A DNA stretch of 64,000 bases, from contig CM068546.1 in NCBI GenBank assembly GCA_035048495.1, positions 15,940,435-16,004,434 on the forward strand, in the 5' to 3' direction. Positions 55,623 through 64,000 of this stretch are shown here, piece after piece. The stretch is from Euptelea pleiosperma. Its lineage: Eukaryota; Streptophyta; Magnoliopsida; Ranunculales; Eupteleaceae. The notes under the pieces were generated by a model. It was given only the letters and a program-made list of their open reading frames with translations. It searched no databases and was not told the DNA's origin. Position 1 is the first letter of the stretch, and the number at the start of each line of letters is the position of its first letter. The translations under genes and the position numbers were made by a program.

Positions 55623-57405
55623 ATGCCCGCTTGGACTAGATCCAATCGTAGATTGATTCGATCTGAGAATCATTCTCTTACAGTGGAGTCTTCCACTATT
55701 CATCACCCCTCCCCCTTTCCTCCCCACTCTTCCCGAGAAAATACCTTCATCGTCATGGCAGACGAACGTCCCCTCATCGAGACGTATGCGCCGATCTCAG
55801 CCAACCCGCCATCATGCATTGTTCTTCCACCTACTGCGGCGGTACAATTCGAGATCAGGCCGCAAACTATTCAAATGCTGCCAAATTTTAGAGGTCTCCC
55901 CAGAGAAGACCCCTACTCCCATATCAGGGAATTTCAACATGTCATCCTGCTCTTTAGAAATCAGAATCTTGATGATGACAATGTTAGACTGAGAGTTTTT
56001 CCTTTCTCTCTAAAGGATAGAGCCTCGGACTGGCTTTACTCTCTTCCTGCGGATTCTATCACAAGTTGGAAAGAACTTGTAGGAAAATTTATGTCCAAAT
56101 TTTACCCCATGACTCGTACTAATCAAATGAAACAACTCATACAGGACTTCCGACAAAAGTCTAGTGAGAAATATTATGAAGCCTGGGAACGATTCCAGGA
56201 TCATCTGACCAAGTGTCCACATCACAGTATCGACAAAGGCAGTCTGGTTCACATTTTCTATAAGGGACTTACTGATGAGTCCCGCACTATGGTAGAATCC
56301 ATGTGCCAAGGAAAATTCATGCATAATACTCCTACTGAAGCATACAAATTTCTGGGAGAATTAAGTGAAAATTCCCAGCAATGGACGATTGACAATGACT
56401 TCAGTCGAAATACTCCGGTCCTGAAAACTAATATGGGAAATGAAGCAAAGGTTGACCCTGAACTCAAATCCCTCATTCAAGAATTGACCAAGTCAGTCTC
56501 TGCCCTGGCTGTGTCTGTACACAAGCCTGTTCACCATTCTGCCCCAGTCATGAATATAGGTCAAGAGAACCTCATGGAACCCTGTAATATCTGTTTACAA
56601 CCCTCCCACTCTACTGAAAATTGTCCTTTAAATGACGGATGTGCCCCTCCACTCCAAGAAGAAGTTTGTGCGTTTAATACCTTTAAACCACCTACCCAGA
56701 ACTCGTATAGCCAAACATACCATCCTGATACGAGAAATCATCCTAACTTCTCCTGGAGGCAGCAGTCTTCTCCACAGCAAAGACCTGCGCAGAGCACATA
56801 TCCTCCTGGGTTTAATCAACCCAACAGGCAATACCAACAAGGACAATACCAACAGGGACAGTACCAACAGAGTCAAAACCAGACGAGTCAATACCCGTCT
56901 AATCAAAATCGATCATTCCAGCAAGGACAATACTCTGGCCAACAGGCACCTAATCAGAATCCCCAGAATCTGCAGTTAAGTCAAACTGCACCTCAATCCT
57001 ACAATTATTCTGCCCCTATGAGCTCAAATCGTGAACTGGTTGCTCAAGCTGCTCCTAAACCGGGTCTGGAAGACCTCCTATCACAATTTATTATGCAGCA
57101 AACCCAGTCCATGCAGCGCCTAGAGCAGCGTCTCGGGAATTTAGAAGCTGAGAAAGCCAAAGGCATCTTCCCTAGCCAACCTATTGCAAATCCTAAAGGG
57201 AATGTCAAGGACACAGTTTATGAGGTCGGTTCCCAGTCACAGAATCCAAACTACCAAGGAGAGGTACAAGCTGTAACCACACTCCGATCTGGAAAGACTG
57301 TGGATATGGGAGTAAAAGAACCGTCAGAGCCATCTCCTGCTCCTATTCTTAAACCGAGCACAGAGGAACACATTTCAAAATCCACCTCTGATGCTGTGAA
57401 GCCTG
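55623..57405 (+). CDS. gag: Athila Gag, first part
   Basis: It starts at ATG 55623 (MPAWTRSNRRLIRS), chosen because a TRSN-type N-terminus is usual for Athila. An in-frame alternative ATG is at 55755. The retrotransposon gag domain spans about residues 85-260 (NFRGLPREDPYSHIREF, LKDRASDWLYSLP, FMSKFYPMTRTNQMK). A zinc knuckle CNICLQPSHSTENC lies at 321-334. A Gln/Asn/Tyr-rich region follows at about 385-465, with YQQGQ repeats, then a coiled coil (QSMQRLEQRLGNLEAEK) and the conserved TTLRSGK. No stop or frameshift is seen up to residue 594, where solo LTR G interrupts it. Gag would form the particle and bind element RNA. Confidence 0.92.
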
Positions 57406-57856
57406 TGATATTCGCTCAAAAGTGCTTATTTTAAGCCATTATCCTTTAGCGTTATCACACTCTCCTATGTTAAACTTCCCTATTTATACACTTTTCTACG
57501 AAAGAGTCTCTTTCATTGCGTAGAATACACTTTTCTGAACGAAATGGTATATTTGCATGCTTTAAACGCATTTCTGGAAGTCTAGATATGAAGCCGTTTC
57601 GATTAAGTCTCATTACGTGCTTTTCTCTCGCTGGAAACCCGATCAGGCGATTTTCGAGACTTGTGGGCCCACAATCATCCATAGAGGCCTAATATCAAAG
57701 CTAAAAGAGCCATCAGGCTATGACTAGAAGATACAGGCCAAGTACGGGTCAAGTCAAAGGATCATAGAGCCAGATAAAGAACTAAGAGAGAGGCAAAGCT
57801 GAAGACCGAGAGACGGGCCAAAGTGATTAAAAGCCGCACTCAAGGACATAAAATGA

Positions 57857-57916
57857 CGGCTTACGTGTTTGGTGAAGCCGACTGAAGATTACATTGAAGA
57901 TCAGGGTTCAAGACCC
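57857..57916 (+). other. tRNA-like block in U3 of LTR G
   Basis: The D-arm-like part is GGCTTACGTGTTTGGTGAAG and the T-arm-like part CAGGGTTCAAGACCCT. The same spacing is seen in LTR F. Confidence 0.55.
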
Positions 57917-60186
57917 TTCCGCCAGCTTTGTTGCCTTTATTTTGTGTTATTTTCTCTCTCCTCTCTCCTAATTTTCTTTCTATCTCTCTAAACCCTAACA
58001 TCTAACTCTTCTATCATCTCATCCTACCATTAGATCCTCAAATCGACCATCCGATCTTCAGATCGATCATCCTAACCCTCCGATCTCCATCATCTAACCT
58101 CTAATCTCCTTTCCTCTAGCTCTATACCATCTCCCATAACTTTTCCACCGTTAGATCATCCATTGGACCATTAGATCTTCTATTGGACCGATGGATCTCT
58201 CCAGATCTGATGGTTCGCCAAATATGAGCCAGACCCAATCATCATTCCTCAAATTTTCACTCATGTATCCCAAGGCCTTCAATGGTGGCCCACACCATCA
58301 TCGCCAAATCAAGCTCACATCAAATGGGCCATTAAGCTCTTGGCCTTGAGTAGCCCACGATCCCACGCAGTCAAATCCTACGGCCATCATGGCAAGTGAG
58401 TGCATTGCATCCAAAAGCCTTTACAAACATTAGGCCCAAAGCCTAACTTATAAGGCCAAGGCCTCATAGAATGAGCCCAGGCTTCAAAAGCCCAAACACA
58501 AGCCCATGGCCCATAATCTAACCCATCATTTATACCCATGAGAGAGAATTGGTCATTCTTGACCGATTCTCTCTCCTCCAAAAATACCTACGGTTTGTTA
58601 AAACCGTGTGCCTCACCCACGTTATTTTAAGAGAAAAACTTCCCATTGGGCAAAAGCTAGAGAGAAGTCGTGAGTTCCTTCACCATCTTCACTTTCTCCT
58701 CCTCTCCGGAAGAACCTCCTTCTTCCTCCTCTATGATTCAGTCCGGCCATCTCCTCCCCTTTTCGGGCAGACCTGCAACTCCAGCAGGTCTGGAACAACA
58801 ACTCCAGTTTCTCTCCCTCTCCACGTGCCTGCAAAGACCTGCACACACCTCTCATCCACCTTGCTGCTGGTGCGCCACCATGCTCTGTTTCACCTTCTTC
58901 CATGGCCAAAAGCTTCGCCACTACTGCCCGTGATCTTCTCCTCTTGGGCTACAAACGCCTGCAACCTCCTGGGTATCCCTCCATTGCATGGACAGCACAT
59001 CTCTTGTGCTTGCTGAACATATCCAGCAACGCCTTCTTCTCCATTAAGAACTGGTCGTTCTTTTCATTGAAGCATGGTACGTTCTCTTCCAAGCAGTGCT
59101 GCCCCAACGCATCTGCAATGCCTTCACAGCTTCAACAAACGGATCTCCACCAGATCTCCATCTTCACCGCCCTGAAAATGTTTATTGCGTGCTTCTTCTC
59201 TATGCGGTTCTTCATCACCTCCAGTGATATTCGCTCAAAAGTGCTTATTTTAAGCACTTATCCTGTTAGCGTTATCGCACTCTCCTACGTAAAACTGCTC
59301 TAATTATCCACTTTTCTACGTAAGAGTCTATCTCATTGCGTAAAACACACTTTTCTGGACGAACTGGTATATTTGCATGCATTAAACACATTTTCGGAAG
59401 TCTAAATATTAAGCCGTTCTGATAAAGTCTCATTACGCGCTTCTTCTGTCGCAGGAAACCCCGATGGGACGATTTTCGAGACTTGTGGGCCCAAATCGAT
59501 CATGAAAGCCCATTATCAAAGCTTAACAAGCCCACATGCTATAACTAGAAGATATGGGCCAAATATGGGCTGAATAAGAGGACCAAAAAGTCGGCCCAAA
59601 GAACGAAGAGAGTAGGAGAGCCAATGACCAAGAGACGGACCAAAGCGTTTAAAGCCACATGAGTCAGCAAAGAATGATGGTCGACTCTACTGGAGAAGCG
59701 TGAGGATGGTCACAGTGAAGAACAGGGTTCCAGACCCTCCGCTAGTGCTTTTTTCCATTTTTTTTGATACTTTTTCTCTCATCTCTCCTTATTCTCTCTC
59801 TCTCTTCATCTCTCGATCCTCGAATCTATTGACCTAACCCCAGAACTCCTGCCTATCAGCTCTATCTCATCTCCCTTAGCTTTCTGACCGTTGGATCTTC
59901 CATCGGACCGTTGGATCTTCAATCGGACCGTTGGATCTCTCTAGATCCGTCGATCTACCAATCTGAGTCCCAATCAAGTCACCATCCATCCGATCGCCAT
60001 CAGACTGTCTGTCACATCATTCTGTGAGATGATGGACATCATCAACCCATGAGGGCCAATAGCCGGGCCCATCTTCATCGACCCGCTGACCGACCAGTTA
60101 GTGGACCCCGCGAATTTCAAAAATAATTTTAATTAAATGGGGGGTCCACTAATTGGGGAGATTCCCCATAGAAAAGTAGGTTTTTA

Positions 60187-60193
60187 CAAAAAA

Positions 60194-60242
<49 letters not shown>
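60187..60242. repeat. Poly(A)-(AT)n simple repeat in LTR H
   Basis: About 24 A are followed by about 30 bases of AT. LTR B has a longer pure A run at the same place (43645-43671). Confidence 0.95.
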
Positions 60243-60245
<3 letters not shown>

Positions 60246-60263
60246 TTTTATTTTCAAAAAATA

Positions 60264-60300
60264 CCCTATTTCCATTAATGGAAATAGGGAGCTTTATAAG
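60264..60300 (+). promoter_or_regulatory. Palindrome with CArG box and TATA box of LTR H
   Basis: A 26-bp perfect palindrome (60264-60289) has CCATTAATGG (60272-60281) in its centre, a match to the MADS-box site CC(A/T)6GG. TTATAAG follows at 60294-60300. Confidence 0.65.
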
Positions 60301-60441
60301 AGGAGGGAGAAGGGTTCGTTCGAACCCTAATCCCCCCCCTTTCTCTTCCATTCTCTCCCCCTATCAATCCCGCACAGATCTCTTCTCCTTCTGGCCCCAT
60401 CTTCCCTTTCTTCTGCTGCTTCTTCTTCGTCTTCTTAGCTC

Positions 60442-60468
60442 GCCGGAGTTGCAGACAGCAACTCCGGT
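60442..60468 (+). other. GGAGTTGCA hairpin in LTR H
   Basis: The arms CCGGAGTTGC and GCAACTCCGG flank the loop AGACA. A second one with a two-base loop is at 60608-60632. The matching pair in LTR B is at 44393-44418 and 44558-44581. Confidence 0.9.
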
Positions 60469-61492
60469 CGTCGTCTCCACCGCCAGCACGTCGTCCTCCC
60501 CCCTCTCCTCCTATCCGTCTTCTTCCTCTTCGTTTTCTTCTTCTTCCTCGTCGTTTTCTTCTTCTTCTTATCCTCAGACTCCTTCTTCTTCTTTTCTTTT
60601 AATTCCACCGGAGTTGCAGGTGCAACTCCGGTCGTCTTCTACGGCGATAAGCTCGCCGGAAACCTCCGTTACAGCTGCTATACCCTGCTGCCCCTAACAC
60701 CATTCCAACAGACAACACCTAGCAGGTCCGTCCGCCCTCTCCGTTGCTACACATCTCTATTCCGGTGGCCGTCCATTCCATTCTCCTCCCCGTTGACGCC
60801 TTCATCACCACCGAACTGCCCTACCATCTCCTTCGTTCTTCCTTTCTCCCTCTCCTCAGACCCTAGCCGTCACCCTCTTCCTCTACTTCACCGTCTTCTT
60901 CAAAGCCCAAGAAATTGAAAAATAAAAGAAAGAGAGAAAGAAGGAAGAAGAAGGAAGGAGGAAGCCGTTAGGCTCCTCCCCTTAGACCTCTCCTTGCAGG
61001 TGGAGCACTGCCAAACCACAGCCGTTGCACCTCCTTCCTCGCCTGCGAGCACCACCTGAAATCACCACCTGTTGATCTCTCAACGCACCAGCAGCATCTC
61101 AGCCATCCTATGCCCCCATCCAGTCGTTATATCCACCACGATTCACATCATCCCATTGCTGCCGCCTCCTCCACAAACGGGTGGAGAACCACCTCGATCT
61201 GTCCACCATCTCCTTGCTGCCCTTCTCTATTGTTGCATCTGCAACTCTTAATGGTTCGGGCTCCTCCACAGCCTCGCAAGTGGCTGTCTTGCCACCTCCT
61301 CAAGGGTTTTGCTCCTCTCTCTCACGAACTTGCAACCAGCAAGAACATACATCTTGGCCAGTGCAATCATGCACTTGATTGGTCATGTTAATGGGCGATC
61401 TCCAATCCTTTGTGCCCGGAGCACCACCAGCTACCCGAAAGCTTCCCTTCCCACTCACCAAGCCTATCCCTACGCCGATGCAATTAACATCG

Positions 61493-61820
61493 GTAAGTCA
61501 CAAAGGTAAACTTTCTCTCTCCCTTCTCCTTCTAAATCTCTCCCTCTCTAGAAGTTTCTCTCTCTAGATTCCTCCACTTTCTCTCTCTAGTTCTCTCCTT
61601 CTCCCTCTAGTTTAGTCTTTTCTTTATGCTTTATAATTTAGTTGTTTTCACTTGATTGTAAGAGACATGTTCGATTGAATGAAGTTGATTTGAATAATAT
61701 TATGTTCCATTCTCTGCAAATTTCCCGTCATTTTATGTTCATTATCGCGCTAATCTGACTAATCCCGAGTGCGGATCGACATCCGACACTAGCCACTATG
61801 CAAAACTGCTCATTTTACAG
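61493..61820 (+). other. Predicted leader intron of LTR H
   Basis: This is 328 bases, the same length as in LTR B, from CG|GTAAGT to CATTTTACAG|G. Confidence 0.5.
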
Positions 61821-62727
61821 GTTAAAATTCTCGGATAATTACAAATATTGTTGAAGTTAGGGTTTCCGTAACCAACGACGCGGAATTATCCTATTTTCAT
61901 CCAGCACCTTCCTGCTCTCATCGCTCAAGCATCTTGGTGATCACGGTTTAGTGGGGAGCATCAGCCCTCTACTGCCACCGTCTGAAACTCTGCGCGTCTC
62001 ACCATGGCTACTCAGTCCACTGCCTTGGACCTGCAACAGAATGCAACATCAGCTTCCACTACCCCTTTGCAGGCCTTCAAGCACCACAATGCATCATCGG
62101 GATAAGTCGCACAAACAGGTGACGAGGTGGAGCTTGACACACCAACAAGTGAGGAAAAACACACGGTGTGGTGGTTGCGAGAGGTGCAGCAAGGGTACCC
62201 ACGGTGTTAGAGAGGACGTTCTGAGGAACAGTGACCGTTGAAGAGGATCAAGAATTGGTACTTCTCGCTAGAGAAGAGAGCTCTTTCACGATGATTGGCT
62301 GGAGATGAAGGAGGAGCCTGAGAATGAGACCATGACAGCAAGAAATGAAGATCTAGTTGCAGGTTTGCAATTACTTGGAGGATCAAACCAGGAAAAGGGA
62401 AGAGGTTGAGAGAAGAAAGAACAGAGATTTGAGGTGAAAGATCCACGCCAGCAACTCCCCTTGCTCACCCCGATCACTGCATCACATGTTTGGCCGGTCA
62501 TCCATGCCCTGCATCTACCACTTGGATAGCAAGCCACCCTCCAACAATGCCCGTGGTCTCTCGTCTCTTCTCCACGACCAACCATTGTGCACCACAATCG
62601 ATCCATCACGGCCTCTTCTCAAGGGCAGCGATCTCCTCCATCGCATGGCCGAATCTCACCATCTTCATGGTCAACCATCATCCATCGCTTGGCCGACCCA
62701 TTTCACCATGCGATGTTCCATTTCATG

Positions 62728-63813
62728 GTAAGAGTGCAAGGTACTTTCTCTCTCTTCTCTTACTTTCTCTCTCGGATTTCTCTTCTTTCTCTAGAAATCC
62801 TAGTTTCTCTCTCTAAAACCACTTTCTCTCTCTAGATCTCCTCTTTCTCTAAATGACATGGACGGGAAGTGACATCCCTAATTCCATATTCTTTCTCTAC
62901 TTTCTCTCTCTAGGATTTCTCTTCTCTTTCTAAAAAATCTTAGTTTCTCTCTCTACATTTCATTTTCTTTCTCTCTTTCTATAACGGACATGGAAGGGAC
63001 GTCTCATCAATAAACCTGTGTCCTAACCCTCACTTTCTCTCTCTAGAGTTAGTGACTTTCTCTCTCTACTTAGTTTCTCTCACTTTCTCTCTCTAGACGA
63101 CATGGAAGGGAAGTGACATCCCTAATCCCATGTTCTCTCTCTAGAGTGAGATTTCTCTCTCTAAATCTATTTTCTCTCTCTAGATCCTCTTCCTACATTC
63201 TCAGGCCGATCGCCTATTCACTTGGCCGATTCCTTTCGGCGAGTGAAAAGGTGAGCTTTTTAGGGCACATTATAGTACATTAGCCAATTCACATCTACCT
63301 TGTCGGCCGGTAAGAGTCGATGTGGATTCCATGATTGAGCAGCATTCCATGAAATTTGGACGATCCTCTTCTTGATCGGTAGCGCCCTTAGCTCCAAAGG
63401 TCATGGGATGCTTCTCTGTCAAAACCCTTCTCCACGATTGAAGCATTCATCGAAGTCTTGGACGATCCTCTTCTTGATCGGTAGCGCCCTTAGCTCTGAG
63501 ATTTCAATGGACGTTTCTTTCCCTTACCTCTTCATCTCTCATCCCTTTACATGCTTTCTTACATGCTTTCTTTATTTTTGTTATTTTGATTTATGTACGT
63601 ACTCTTTGATGATTAATGAAGTTGTTTTTGATATCTTGGTGTTCTGAATCTCAAATGAATGTTGTTTTTAAATCGACTCGCCCTTCTCATCTATTCCACC
63701 ATTCTCATTTCTCTCTGTATATTATTTGTCAGTTTTAATTCCTTATTGTGCTAACTCACACCGAGTGCGGATCGACATCCGACACGTACTGCTATACAAG
63801 TTACATTTTGCAG
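62728..63813 (+). other. Predicted leader intron of LTR G
   Basis: The donor ATG|GTAAGA and the acceptor CATTTTGCAG enclose 1086 bases. It is longer than in other copies because the CTCTCTAG repeats are multiplied. Confidence 0.4.
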
Positions 63814-63886
63814 ATAATCGGATTTTACAAATATTGTTGAACTTTTGGGTTTCCGTAACCAACGACGCGGAAGAAACCTACTTTCA

Positions 63887-64000
63887 GCCTGCACCAAAAT
63901 CTACAATCCCAGTAAAGAGATATCAGGCGAAGGACAAATCTATTTGTCGGATTAAGCCTCCCTTCCCGGACAGGCTTGTCCAAGACAAAAGAGATCAGCA
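63887..64000 (+). CDS. gag: Athila Gag, continuation after LTR G
   Basis: After removal of LTR G and one GCCTG copy, the gag frame resumes without shift and reads KSTIPVKRYQAKD and then PPFPDRL, the conserved segment before the Athila protease. It stays open to the end of the window. So the insertion of G is the only visible damage to gag. Confidence 0.88.

Larger units (their letters stand above)
59225..61899 (+). repeat. Athila-family solo LTR H inside LTR G
   Basis: It is 2675 bp with TCCAG on both sides (59220-59224 and 61900-61904). It is very similar to LTR B over most of its length. It contains the tRNA-like block (59723), triple ACCGTTGGATC repeats (59886-59940), the CArG palindrome (60264-60289), a TATA box (60293), hairpins (60442, 60608 and 60642), a donor (61493) and an acceptor (61820). 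Confidence 0.93.
57406..63886 (+). repeat. Athila-family solo LTR G inside gag, split by H
   Basis: It runs from TGATATTCGCTC to CCTACTTTCA with GCCTG on both sides (57401-57405 and 63887-63891). Without H it is about 3.8 kb. The CTCTCTAG region (62750-63190) is expanded and contains a repeated GACATGGAAGGGA unit. Confidence 0.93.
50672..64000 (+). mobile_element. Athila-like Ty3/gypsy element, 5' half
   Basis: A 5' LTR (50672-54196), a tRNA-Asp PBS (54199), a 1.4-kb leader and a gag gene from 55623 that is interrupted by solo LTR G and continues to the window end. It is the only copy of this LTR family here with internal sequence. It sits in LTR E, left flank GGTGC. Protease, RT, integrase and the 3' LTR lie beyond 64000. 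Confidence 0.9.

Overview
This window is nuclear DNA of a flowering plant with a repeat-rich, probably large genome. The evidence is plant Ty3/gypsy lineages (a chromodomain chromovirus, a Tekay-like element, a Tat-like element and an Athila-like family), L1-type LINE debris, hAT elements and their short derivatives, a Helitron, and one host gene with plant-type introns. I cannot name the species. Nearly all of the window is transposons inserted into transposons; many insertion points can be read to the base from target-site duplications (TSDs).

Left part (1-21.3 kb). A minus-strand Tekay-like gypsy element has lost its RT-RNase H segment. Its protease gene is split by a complete chromovirus (957-8106, TSD AAAGC). 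Its LTR (9422-11471) cuts into a LINE that also carries a hAT-type MITE. At 15.3-21.3 kb there is a three-level nest: an 8-bp-TSD TIR element, split by a solo LTR (TSD ATACG), split by a 3.7-kb hAT element with a broken transposase gene.

Middle part (21.3-36.4 kb). A host RING-H2 ubiquitin-ligase gene is read as five plus-strand exons (24145-33200) with matching splice phases; its first exon was not found. Its 6.2-kb intron holds two hAT MITEs and a Helitron that contains a foldback element and a solo LTR. Downstream are a foldback MITE, two tandem duplications (one of LINE sequence) and a hAT C-terminal fragment.

Right part (36.6-64 kb). A Tat-like element (LTR, PBS, broken gag and protease) is cut off at 39950. 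From there to the end of the window is a stack of eight copies of one Athila-type LTR family (TGATATTCGC...TTTCA), three or four levels deep and in both orientations. Only one copy (50672-54196) is followed by a primer-binding site and a gag gene; four others are solo LTRs with perfect 5-bp TSDs.

The most interesting signals are in this Athila family: (1) a primer-binding site that extends over 45 nt of antisense tRNA-Asp with its single mismatch at the m1A58 position; (2) in all eight LTRs, a consensus splice donor and acceptor that predict a leader intron between TATA box and PBS; (3) repeated perfect hairpins in the transcribed half of the LTR; (4) a tRNA-like block in U3; and (5) a CArg-type palindrome just upstream of the TATA box in three copies.
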